DNA of 64,000 bases from Oscillospiraceae bacterium (GTDB lineage: Bacteria; Bacillota; Clostridia; Monoglobales; WRAG01), in assembly GCA_009780345.1 (NCBI GenBank), contig WRAG01000003.1:42185-106184 (forward strand). The letters are read 5' to 3'. A model generated the notes under the pieces. It was not told where the DNA came from. It saw nothing but the letters and a program-made list of their open reading frames with translations, and ran no database searches. Position numbers and translations under genes: made by a program. This document shows positions 26,626 through 34,460 of the stretch, piece after piece (the stretch's first letter is position 1; each line of letters starts with the position of its first letter).

Positions 26626-26703
26626 TTAATCACCTTTGCTTTTGGTTAGTTTTCGTGCGATGAATGCCGCCATCGCGTTTATGTCTAACACTAATTTAGC
26701 AGT
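26626..26703 (-). pseudogene. C-terminal remnant of pstA
   Basis: Read on the minus strand, the ~25 codons ending at 26626 give LVLDINAMAAFIARKL and then TKSKGD, which looks like the last helix and tail of a PstA phosphate permease. The frame is stopped just upstream (stop codon about 26704) and everything before it is AT-rich non-coding DNA. The position directly before pstB is where the end of pstA belongs. It is short, so the call rests on context as much as on sequence. Confidence 0.55.
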
Positions 26704-26761
26704 TTATTGTGAAAAAAAATAGCATGATTTTGTAAAATCTATGTAAAACCTATGTAAAATT

Positions 26762-27079
26762 TCAAGCCAGGTATTTTGAAGTTTTGGATAAGTTTAGAAT
26801 TAATTTGCGGGCTTCGGATTTTCCCTTACTATTTAATTTTTGATAAAGTGAAATAAGTTCGTCTGCGCCTTTGCATATTTTTGACTCGCCTATAAGCGTG
26901 CCCGGGTCGACGTTGAGAATTGAAGAAATTCGCTCTAGCGTTCCGAAATCGGGTTCGCGTTCGGCGGTTTCGTACATTCCGATTGCGCTTCGCGAAAGCC
27001 CCAATTTTTTAGCGAATTGGTCTTGCGTCAAGCCGTTTAATGTTCTTAAAGTTTTTAATTTCTCTGAAAAATAGCTCAC
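26762..27079 (-). CDS. XRE-family helix-turn-helix regulator
   Basis: The 105-residue protein has an N-terminal HTH (LNGLTQDQFAKKLGLSRSA, then GMYETAEREPDFGTLERI), characteristic of phage-type repressors, and a short helical tail. It is transcribed away from the phage-type genes, with a promoter and inverted repeats between them, the classic arrangement of a repressor facing its target. Confidence 0.88.
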   Translation of the reverse strand: MSYFSEKLKTLRTLNGLTQDQFAKKLGLSRSAIGMYETAEREPDFGTLERISSILNVDPGTLIGESKICKGADELISLYQKLNSKGKSEARKLILNLSKTSKYLA

Positions 27080-27254
27080 AGAATCACCTCTATAGATTAG
27101 ACCTGTTCATTAAGTTGGTTAGTGGGCAGGTCTGTTATTTAATATCCAACAAATTTTATCACTAATTGTGTTCGTCGTCAATATAAAATATCCAAAAATG
27201 GAAATTTTTGTTAATGTTCTACAAAATAATTGGAAAATTTTATGCAATATTTAG

Positions 27255-27295
27255 ACACGAAACGTGTTGACACGTAATGTGATAAATGTTATATT
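27255..27295 (+). promoter_or_regulatory. Promoter and likely operator of the island's rightward genes
   Basis: TTGACA (27267-27272) and TATATT (27290-27295) are 17 bp apart. The palindrome acacg-aaa-cgtgt (27255-27267) overlaps the -35 box, with a related half-site cacgtaatgtg just downstream, so the neighbouring XRE protein could block this promoter. Confidence 0.65.
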
Positions 27296-27338
27296 GTTAA
27301 TACGAGACATCGATTGTCGAAATATGGGGGAAAATAAA

Positions 27339-27644
27339 ATGTTTAAAAAATTAAGAGGAGTCGATTTAAGTTATGAACGGCAGGGTTTTATTCGTTTTTG
27401 TTGCCTTACATATAGTGATCAACCGCAGGAGACAAAGGATAGGATTTTGAACCTTTGTATTCGCTCGGGAAAGGATAATTATCAAGCTCTTTTTGAGTTT
27501 ATGACAACGTCGAAATCGGCGGTGAATATTGCGGCGAAGCACTTTGTCACCGACATGACGCTTTATCGGATGAGGAAGAAATTTTACCATGCCTGGTTCG
27601 ATGTTGATGGTTCGATTCCGAAGAAATTGCCGGAATTGGGGTGA
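27339..27644 (+). CDS. Small phage-type protein, possible late regulator
   Basis: The 101-residue basic protein starts MFKKLRGVDLSYERQGF and ends with a possible DNA-binding helix (FVTDMTLYRMRKKFYHAWF). Its position between repressor and terminase genes is that of ArpU/RinA-type late regulators, and the TLYRMRKKFY part is like their C-terminal helix, but I do not recognise the family firmly. I chose the ATG at 27339 with ggggg upstream over the longer reading at 27264, which overlaps the promoter. Confidence 0.55.
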   Translation: MFKKLRGVDLSYERQGFIRFCCLTYSDQPQETKDRILNLCIRSGKDNYQALFEFMTTSKSAVNIAAKHFVTDMTLYRMRKKFYHAWFDVDGSIPKKLPELG

Positions 27645-27790
27645 ATTTGGGGGAAATTGTCGAATATAGTCGAAAATGTGTTGTTAACTGGCTTTCATCT
27701 CGTGTTATAGTTAGGGCGAGTATTCCATAAACTCCCAAATTTTACTAGGGTGAGTCTTTTTCAGACTTATCCTTCAATGGAGGTGAGAAA

Positions 27791-28039
27791 ATGAGCGAAA
27801 TGAGCCCGCCAAGGAAGCGCGGGAGGCCGAAGAAGGTCGGTCAGGAGTTTTCAGAACTCGCGAAAACAAAGAGTGTTGACGCGCTTGAGAGATTGATGTC
27901 GATAACCAAAGATTCGGAGGCGAAGCCTGAGGTTGTTGTCAAGGCGTGTGAGACAGTTATGGCGTATGGATATGGGAAGCCGGGGAGTTCTGCGGAAACT
28001 GCGGAATCGGATGTGAAGGTGGTGGTTGATTATGAATGA
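27791..28039 (+). CDS. Putative small terminase subunit (very short)
   Basis: The 82-residue protein begins with an AT-hook-like basic stretch (PPRKRGRPKKVG) followed by helices (VDALERLMSITKD, then VVVKACETVMAYGYGKPG) that match the central part of small terminase subunits, which recognise phage DNA for packaging. It has a ggaggtgag site and overlaps the large terminase gene by 8 bp. It is about half the usual length, lacking an obvious oligomerisation domain. Confidence 0.6.
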   Translation: MSEMSPPRKRGRPKKVGQEFSELAKTKSVDALERLMSITKDSEAKPEVVVKACETVMAYGYGKPGSSAETAESDVKVVVDYE

Positions 28040-29369
28040 GCAGGCAAGCCGCGCGCTTTCGGTAGGTAAGCCAAGAAAGATAACGCTTAACAGTTGCTTT
28101 AAAGCCGCGAATGAGTGTAAGTTGCGGTATCGCGTGCTTTATGGCGGCGCGGGGTCGGGGAAGTCGATGAATGTCGCGCGGGATTATATATTGAAGCTTT
28201 CCGATCCGAAATATAAGGGCGCGAATCTTCTTTGCGTTCGAAAGTCGGAGAATAGTAACGCAACCAGCACGTTTGCAGAGCTTTGCAAAGCGATTAAGGA
28301 TATTTTCGGGCGCGGATATTCGAAAATTTGGGAAATTAAGTCGGCGCCGTGTCGGCTTCGGTGTAAAGTTACGGGAAATAAGATTGTTTTCCGTGGATGC
28401 AACGATTTGAACCAGATTGAGAAGATTAAGTCGATTACGTTTTCGAGCGGGAATTTGACTTGGATTTGGGTTGAGGAAGCAACCGAGCTTTTGCAAAGCG
28501 ATATCGAAATTTTGGATGACCGAATGCGGGGGCAGTTTGATAATCCTAATTTGTATCATCAGATGACGTTGACGTTTAACCCCGTGTCGGCGCGGCATTG
28601 GATAAAGAGAGTGTTTGTAGATGTTCCGTCGGACGATGTGTTTTTACATCATTCGACGTATTTGGATAACAAGTTTATCGACGCGGAGTATCATAAGCGG
28701 ATGTTGCGGCGGAAAGAGAGTGACTTTGAGGGGTATCGGATTTACGGGCTTGGCGAATGGGGCGAGATGAGCGGGTTGATATTCAAGAATGTAGCAATTG
28801 CTGACGTTGCGCAGGAATTTTCGCACTATGACGATGTTGCGTATGGGCAGGATTTTGGGTTTAATCACGCGAACGCGCTTCTCGCGCTTGGGATTAAGGA
28901 CGGGAATGTGTATATTTTAAAGGAGATTTACGTCACCGAAAAGGATTCGTCAGAGGTTATAAAGTTGGCGGCGGATTGGGATAAGTCGAGGTTGATGTTT
29001 TGCGACAGCGCGGAGCCTGACAGGATTCAGATGTGGAGCCGCGCGGGGTTTCGCGCGAGCGGCGCGCTTAAAGGCGCGGGAAGCGTTAAAGCGCAGATTG
29101 ACTGGCTTTTGCAGCGGAAGATTTACGTTGATCGAGGGTGCGTTAATACCATCAATGAGATAACGCAGTATCGGTGGGAAAAAGATCGGTTAACCGGCGA
29201 ATATACTGATGAGCCGGCGAATTTTAACGATGACGCGATGGCGGCATTGCGGTATGGCGTTCAGCTCTGGCGGCTTAGGGATTCGGTTGGGAAGTTGCGG
29301 CGAGGTGAGGTGAAATATCACTTTAAGTCGTTGGAGCCGAAGAGGGAAACGGATGTGTCGGTGATTTAG
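28032..29369 (+). CDS. Phage terminase large subunit, PBSX-type
   Basis: The 445-residue DNA-packaging motor has an ATPase domain (Walker A YGGAGSGKSMNVA near 40, Walker B LTWIWVEEATEL) and a C-terminal nuclease (YGQDFGFNHANALLALGI, MFCDSAEPDRI, then FNDDAMAALRYGV), in the order of PBSX-family terminases. I chose ATG 28032 (aggtgg upstream) over a TTG two codons earlier. All motifs are intact, so the gene does not look decayed. Confidence 0.93.
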   Translation: MNEQASRALSVGKPRKITLNSCFKAANECKLRYRVLYGGAGSGKSMNVARDYILKLSDPKYKGANLLCVRKSENSNATSTFAELCKAIKDIFGRGYSKIWEIKSAPCRLRCKVTGNKIVFRGCNDLNQIEKIKSITFSSGNLTWIWVEEATELLQSDIEILDDRMRGQFDNPNLYHQMTLTFNPVSARHWIKRVFVDVPSDDVFLHHSTYLDNKFIDAEYHKRMLRRKESDFEGYRIYGLGEWGEMSGLIFKNVAIADVAQEFSHYDDVAYGQDFGFNHANALLALGIKDGNVYILKEIYVTEKDSSEVIKLAADWDKSRLMFCDSAEPDRIQMWSRAGFRASGALKGAGSVKAQIDWLLQRKIYVDRGCVNTINEITQYRWEKDRLTGEYTDEPANFNDDAMAALRYGVQLWRLRDSVGKLRRGEVKYHFKSLEPKRETDVSVI

Positions 29370-29900
29370 CGCCCTGCGGGCGCGGGCTTAAGGCGCAACG
29401 CGCCTTAGAACGGTTTTTGCGCCCAACAGGCGCAGGGTTTTCAGGGCGGATGCCCTAAAAACCCATTTTTCGGGTCCATCCCGAGGGCTTATGTCCTGCC
29501 GGACGGGCGGTAAGGGCTCTGCCCTTACCAATCCCGGTCGCCTATGACGCAAACGCCAAAAAGCGGCGATTTGCATCAAAGCCGGCGACAAGAAAAGCAT
29601 TAGTGAGCAAACCGCATTCGCGGTAAATGAGACTTAGCTTGTGTATTTTACAAGCTGTAGTCGAATTATCCAGTGAGAGTAAGCGAGTCGGGAAAGACTA
29701 GCGAGATGTAGCACTGCGCTCGTTCGAGAGCGACCCGCGCCTAAAAGCGCGAGATATTGTTTGGTTGAGCGTGCTATGTTTGCACTAACTTCCGCGCCAC
29801 GTGCGCTCGGTTTTTGAGCGTGTTCGTGAGCGCGGCGCTTTTGATCAAACTTTTGGCGCGCAAAAGTTTGCTGGATTGTTAAGGACTGGTCCTTAACAAA
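29370..29900 (+). repeat. Composite hairpin repeat, family A copy 4, between terminase and portal
   Basis: Right after the terL stop come gccctgcgggc, ggcgcaacgcgcc and agggcggatgccct modules, then a 9-bp hairpin at 29509-29529, gtcgcc...ggcgac (29528-29589), cgcctaaaagcgcg near 29739, cttttggcgcgcaaaag and the end hairpin at 29878-29897. It splits genes that are contiguous in most phages. No gene is supported inside. Confidence 0.85.
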
Positions 29901-29937
29901 GTAAAAAATTAAATTTAATAAAAAAAGGAGAAAAACC

Positions 29938-31599
29938 ATGTATAATTCAAAAACGAAGGACAGAGGCGTAAGCGAAGCTTGGCATTTTTATCAAAAAGGA
30001 GTGGATTACCACGAGAAGGCGGCGATTTTCTCGAAAACCGAGCGGGCGTTCAAGTTCTATGAGGGTGAGCAATGGCATCAAATGCCTGAGGCAAGCGGGA
30101 ATTTGCCGATATTGAATATTATTGCGCCGGTTGTGGACTATAAAACCGCGATGGTGGCGATGAATAATGTTGCTATCCGTTATTCGCCGTTTCATTCGGG
30201 GATTGACTCGAAAAAGGCAGACAAAGCTTGTCAAAAGCTTAATAGCTACGCCGCAATGCAATGGGATAGGAATAAGCTTGATAATACTTGCTGGGACGTT
30301 GTGAAGCAGGCGTGTATCAGCGGGGATAGCTATGTTTATTTCTACAACGGCGAGGCGGAGCATGAGCTAATCGACCGCACGCAAATTTTTCTTGCGGATG
30401 AGCAAACGCCTGATATTCAGAAGCAGAAGTATATTATCATCGCCGAGCGCAAGTTTGTAGACGACATTAAAAAAGAAGCGGAGGCGAATAAGATTCCGCA
30501 AAGCGAGATTGAGAAAATTATGGCGGATAATGAGACCAACAGGTTTACGAACAACAATAATGAGGTTAAAAGTGAGGACGGGAAGTGCGTTTCGCTTCTG
30601 ATGTTGTGGAAAGAGGATGGTATTGTGCATTTTTCGCGGTCGACGCGGGATGTGGTTTACCAGACTGCGACGAAGATTGACGGGTTGACGCTTTATCCGA
30701 TTGCGAACCTTGTTTGGGGGAGAAAGCGGTTTTCGGCGCGGGGAACGGGTGAGGTTACCAGCGTTATTCCGAACCAAATTGAGATTAATCGCGGTTTGGC
30801 GCGGCGTGCGACAGCGGTTAAGATGGCGGCGTTTCCGAAATTAGCTTACAATTCGGCGAAGATTGAAAATATCAACGATATTACCAAAATCGGCGCGGCA
30901 ATTGAGGTGAACGAGGGCGGCGCGAACAGTATTCACAATATTGTGTCTTATCTTACGCCCGCGCCCATTAGCGGGGATGCGAAAGTTTTGACCGACGAGC
31001 TTAATTTCCGAACGCGTGAGCTTGCGGGGGCGGGGGACGCGATAATTGGGCAAATTAATCCTGAGCGAGCAAGCGGAACTGCGATTATGGCGGCGCGTGA
31101 CCAGGCGGCATTGCCGCTTAATCGAAATATCGCGGCGTTTCGGCAGTTTGTCGAAGACATTGCGGCAATTTGGTTTAATTTGTGGGTGATTTATAATCCG
31201 AACGGCATAAAATTTGAATCCACCGACACGAACGGTGACGTATATACCGAAACTATAACCGCGGACGAGCTTAATGAGTTGCGCGTGAATGTTAGGATTG
31301 ATATTTACAACAACACGCCGTTTTCGAAATTCGCGCAGGAGCAAGCGGTTGAAATCGCGCTTATGCAAGGGCATATTACGTTCGAGGAATATGTTGACGC
31401 GCTTGACGATAATTCTATCGCGCCGAAGGGCAAATTTGAGCGGATTTTGAAAAATCGGGAGAATCATCCGGCGATGTCGATGCAATTTGGCTTGCCTTTT
31501 GAAATGGCGGAAGTGCCGATGGATATTATGATTCCGCCGGAAGAAAATTTTGTTTCGTCACGATTCGAGGAAAAATTTGACAATTTAAGAGAGGTGTGA
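29938..31599 (+). CDS. Phage portal protein
   Basis: The 553-residue protein would form the dodecameric ring through which DNA enters the capsid. Typical features: an N-terminal FYEGEQWHQMPEASGNLPIL, NIIAPVVDYKTAMVAMN, the stem/crown region with YFYNGEAEHELIDRTQIF, and RARDQ-like helical kink AAIMAARDQAALPLNRN near 390. The length and the position after terL fit. It has a strong aaaaggaga site and looks intact. The next gene starts 4 nt after its stop. Confidence 0.85.
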   Translation: MYNSKTKDRGVSEAWHFYQKGVDYHEKAAIFSKTERAFKFYEGEQWHQMPEASGNLPILNIIAPVVDYKTAMVAMNNVAIRYSPFHSGIDSKKADKACQKLNSYAAMQWDRNKLDNTCWDVVKQACISGDSYVYFYNGEAEHELIDRTQIFLADEQTPDIQKQKYIIIAERKFVDDIKKEAEANKIPQSEIEKIMADNETNRFTNNNNEVKSEDGKCVSLLMLWKEDGIVHFSRSTRDVVYQTATKIDGLTLYPIANLVWGRKRFSARGTGEVTSVIPNQIEINRGLARRATAVKMAAFPKLAYNSAKIENINDITKIGAAIEVNEGGANSIHNIVSYLTPAPISGDAKVLTDELNFRTRELAGAGDAIIGQINPERASGTAIMAARDQAALPLNRNIAAFRQFVEDIAAIWFNLWVIYNPNGIKFESTDTNGDVYTETITADELNELRVNVRIDIYNNTPFSKFAQEQAVEIALMQGHITFEEYVDALDDNSIAPKGKFERILKNRENHPAMSMQFGLPFEMAEVPMDIMIPPEENFVSSRFEEKFDNLREV

Positions 31600-31603
31600 T
31601 ATA

Positions 31604-32659
31604 ATGAATTTACAAAATTTAACATTATTTGCTAAAATCGAGAACAAGAGTGCGAAACAAAGACAAGCGGCGGAATTAACCCCGCCGCTTGTACGACAAG
31701 CAGAACCAACGTTTCCGATGTTAGAGTTGGAGCCAATGTCGACACCTTCTTTTGAAGAATCTGCTACTCGTTTGCTTGTACCAAATCTGTTGGAAATGCA
31801 AAGGAGAGGTGAACAAGTACTGTCGTTAGTCCCGCCGATGGAAGTAGCGAGGAATTCAGAAGAGCGAACAAGAAACGCATACATACGAAGGATGAGAGAT
31901 GAGAACGCGGTGCAACCACCTCTGCAATCGCCGCTTGACCGATTGATGAATCCACCGCAGCCGCCACAGCCACAGCTGCAATTTGAAGTGGCGCCACCAC
32001 CTGTTTTTGTTACGGGACGTAATTCTATACCCGAAAACAATCGTACTAATCTTTGGGGAATTGAGATTTGGCAACGGGCTAATAACTTTGTAGATACTAC
32101 TTTAAATTTTGACCGCGCTACTGCACGAACAGGAAACTACATTGCAAATTGGGCAAGAAATATTGGTGCTGAACACGCAAAAGCAAATAATTGGCTTGGT
32201 GCCGACGGAGAGCTGATTACTTGGGATAACGAAGCAGACGCTTTAAGGCATTTTGTTTGGAACGCGAGAATGACTCGTGAAATCGGGAATGCTGCTGCTA
32301 CACGCATAGCTGATAATCGCGAGGTATTCACTTGGACTCATACCAATATTCAAGGCGGAACGGCTGTTAGAATTGGATTCAATTCTCTCATGGATTTGCA
32401 TAACAATGAAATGGGAAGGTTGTATGCCGAAACTTTTCCGCATTTAGATTATCGTGAATTGTTTGATAGAGCAATGGCTGACGGAAACATAATTACGTGC
32501 GTTGAAGAAGTGCAGCGAATGTTCGGTTTTAGAAATGACCATATATTTTCTAACGAGCAAGGTAATGCAAGACATGTGATAAGGTTTTTGCCAACGAACA
32601 GTAATGAACCATGGCATTATATGACGTATGAGGAATTTAATCACAGACGTAGAAATTAA
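31604..32659 (+). CDS. Polymorphic-toxin-like protein A with DUF6973-like C-terminus
   Basis: The 351-residue protein has three parts. Residues 1-115 share a module with the downstream toxins (EERTRNAYIRRMRDENA near 87 matches EERARSAYIIRARAANA). Residues 115-135 are a Pro/Gln-rich linker (PPQPPQPQLQ). The C-terminal domain has DNEADALRHFVWNARMT near 208 and DLHNNEMGR near 264, which I recognise as the DUF6973 pattern. Its activity is unknown to me; the conserved Asp/His/Asn residues look catalytic. It starts 4 nt after portal with the ribosome site in the portal end, so it is co-translated, in the slot where MuF-type proteins sit. Confidence 0.7.
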   Translation: MNLQNLTLFAKIENKSAKQRQAAELTPPLVRQAEPTFPMLELEPMSTPSFEESATRLLVPNLLEMQRRGEQVLSLVPPMEVARNSEERTRNAYIRRMRDENAVQPPLQSPLDRLMNPPQPPQPQLQFEVAPPPVFVTGRNSIPENNRTNLWGIEIWQRANNFVDTTLNFDRATARTGNYIANWARNIGAEHAKANNWLGADGELITWDNEADALRHFVWNARMTREIGNAAATRIADNREVFTWTHTNIQGGTAVRIGFNSLMDLHNNEMGRLYAETFPHLDYRELFDRAMADGNIITCVEEVQRMFGFRNDHIFSNEQGNARHVIRFLPTNSNEPWHYMTYEEFNHRRRN

Positions 32660-32673
32660 AAAGGAGTGTTGCT

Positions 32674-33036
32674 ATGCAAGCATTAAAGAAGCTTTGGAGA
32701 AACCGTGCAATAAGAATTGCTGTTTTAGGCGTATCCTTAGGTGTAGCATATTTTATATCAAGAACAATTTTAGGGTGGAACGGCATTACTTGGGGTATCA
32801 AAATTGTTGGCCCGGATTTATTTTCCGGCGGTATTTATTTATTCGGACGGCGTTTAAACGGCTTAATGTTAGGACATTTCATTTTATTGTTTTACGAAAT
32901 TTTACCTATGCTCTTAGCCTCGGCAGCTATAAATATTTTCGTTGAAAAGAGAATTTTTTGGAGGATTTTAAGCACCCTTATGGTTGTTGTGGTAGCGATT
33001 ATTAGTATGATAGCGATTTTGATGCTTTGGTATTAG
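32674..33036 (+). CDS. Small multi-span membrane protein, candidate immunity protein A
   Basis: The 120-residue protein has a basic start (MQALKKLWRNRAIRI) and about three to four hydrophobic segments (IAVLGVSLGVAYFISRTIL, LMLGHFILLFYEILPMLLA, LMVVVVAIISMIAILMLWY). A good aaggag site precedes it. It follows toxin-like gene A by 14 bp, the normal position of an immunity gene; I recognise no family. Its TAG stop is in the same frame as the next toxin-like ORF, with no other stop between. Confidence 0.6.
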   Translation: MQALKKLWRNRAIRIAVLGVSLGVAYFISRTILGWNGITWGIKIVGPDLFSGGIYLFGRRLNGLMLGHFILLFYEILPMLLASAAINIFVEKRIFWRILSTLMVVVVAIISMIAILMLWY

Positions 33037-33060
33037 GAGAAACGTAGGCAGGCGTTATCG

Positions 33061-33305
33061 ACGTTGGTTCCGCCGTTGCCGAGCGCGGCGACGCGGGAGG
33101 AGCGGGCGCGAAGTGCGTATATTATTCGCGCGCGGGCGGCGAATGCGGCGGAAGATATAGCGGAGCGGCAAGCGGCTGCGCATGATATGTTTCGATTGCC
33201 GCCGATGTTGGATGTTGCGGGGCGGATGAGCTATAGCGATGCGCTGAATTTAGGGATGGGACCGATCACGAGGGAGTTTGCGCAGAGGGTTGCGGCGCCG
33301 AAGAA
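33061..33305 (+). repeat. Shared toxin N-terminal module, copy in toxin B
   Basis: About 245 bp are almost identical at DNA level to 34607-34850, with only a dozen or so differences by eye. The segment is rich in gcg repeats, unlike the AT-rich toxin and immunity parts around it. Confidence 0.85.
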
Positions 33306-33921
33306 GCCGGAGCCTGCTTTATATCCGAACGCTAATGTGAATTTTGCGTTATACAATACTAACGCCAAAAGGGTGCGAAATGCTTATAGCACAGGCAGAT
33401 TTGATGATTCGTTAGCAAGAATACAAGCAGTATTCCAAGCGAACAAAGAAATGTATGATAGAATAGCAGAGTCCACAGGAGTGCCTGCAGAGTTGATAGC
33501 GGCAATGCACGTTCGTGAAAATTATAGTGATTTTCTTGCTGGAAATTTTAATGTGCATTTGCACAATGGTCAAGTGCTTGGAAGAACGACAACTATTGTT
33601 CCGGCAGGCATACAATTTCCGGAAGGACAGTTTTACGAAGCGGCTGTTCATGCTTTAACCTTTGATCGTTACAGGAACGATGTTAAAGAAAGGTATGAGT
33701 TAAGCGCAGACAGCAGGGATATAATTGCTATGATTAGCTGGGCGGAAGTATTTAACGGGCAAGGTCATTTTAACGCCGGAAGGCCAAGTCCGTATGTTTT
33801 TAACGGAACTAATCTTCACGATAGAGGAACTTTCATTGCTGACGGAGTTTTTGACCCATATGCTGATGATGTACGACCGGGAATATATTTAATAATCAGA
33901 GCTTTAATGGGATTAGAATAA
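33064..33921 (+). CDS. Polymorphic-toxin-like protein B with muramidase-like domain
   Basis: Residues 1-80 are the shared module (PPLPSAATREERARSAYII, then LNLGMGPITREFAQRV). The C-terminal ~175 residues match a peptidoglycan-cleaving lysin family: GVPAELIAAMHVREN with the likely catalytic Glu152, HLHNGQVLGRTTTIVPAG, FNGQGHFNAGRPSPYVFNG and RGTFIADGVFDP. No good start is visible: TTG 33064 is 23 bp from the nearest ribosome-like site and the open frame continues back to the TAG of the preceding gene (33034). The gene may be a cassette without its own start. Base composition drops sharply in GC where the domain begins (about 33310). Confidence 0.72.
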   Translation: MVPPLPSAATREERARSAYIIRARAANAAEDIAERQAAAHDMFRLPPMLDVAGRMSYSDALNLGMGPITREFAQRVAAPKKPEPALYPNANVNFALYNTNAKRVRNAYSTGRFDDSLARIQAVFQANKEMYDRIAESTGVPAELIAAMHVRENYSDFLAGNFNVHLHNGQVLGRTTTIVPAGIQFPEGQFYEAAVHALTFDRYRNDVKERYELSADSRDIIAMISWAEVFNGQGHFNAGRPSPYVFNGTNLHDRGTFIADGVFDPYADDVRPGIYLIIRALMGLE

Positions 33922-33940
33922 ATTTGAAAGAGGAATGTTT

Positions 33941-34456
33941 GTGAAAAAAATATGGTTAGTGCTATTGGTTTTATCTATTGCTATTAATATTGTACTTGTC
34001 GCATGTTTATGGCAGTCGCGAATAGTAAGTCAGCAGATAGAAGATTCTGAAACTGAAGAAATTTCGTTAATTGATGAGAGGCATCCGTTGGATATCTCTT
34101 TTGAGGAAATTATGTCTGATCCCGAAGTGCGAGGAGTTGCAAACAATCGCAGAGATGTATCCATACTTTACGGCGACAAGTGGCGTGAAGAAATGGAGCG
34201 GAATTTAGAGTTAATGTATTCTGACTTAAGCGTAGAGCGTTGGGAATTGGTTGTTCAATCGCAAGAAAGTTGGTTAGTTTTCGAGGAACGTGATATGGAA
34301 TTGTTTTCAAGAGCAATTAGTCAAGCGTGGGCAGGCGGGAATGCAATAGGAGAGTTTATAGCCTTTCGCCGCTATCAATTATACAGAAATCGTGCGTTGT
34401 ATTTGGAGAGAATCTATGAATACTTGATGACTGATTGGGACTGGTTTGAGGGCTAG
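33941..34456 (+). CDS. LprI/DUF1311-like lipoprotein, candidate lysozyme inhibitor (immunity B)
   Basis: The 171-residue product begins with a signal peptide ending in a lipobox (NIVLVAC), so it should be anchored on the outer face of the membrane. The mature part has the DUF1311/LprI pattern: MERNLELMYSDLS, SQESWLVFEERD, a Gly-Gly before a second helix, and YRNRALYLERIYEYL. LprI of Mycobacterium tuberculosis is a known lysozyme inhibitor. I chose GTG 33941 (gaaagagg 7 bp upstream) over ATG 33935. It follows the muramidase-like gene by 19 bp and has a paralogue at 35468. The disulfide cysteines of classical LprI are absent. Confidence 0.7.
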   Translation: MKKIWLVLLVLSIAINIVLVACLWQSRIVSQQIEDSETEEISLIDERHPLDISFEEIMSDPEVRGVANNRRDVSILYGDKWREEMERNLELMYSDLSVERWELVVQSQESWLVFEERDMELFSRAISQAWAGGNAIGEFIAFRRYQLYRNRALYLERIYEYLMTDWDWFEG

Positions 34457-34460
34457 TTTT

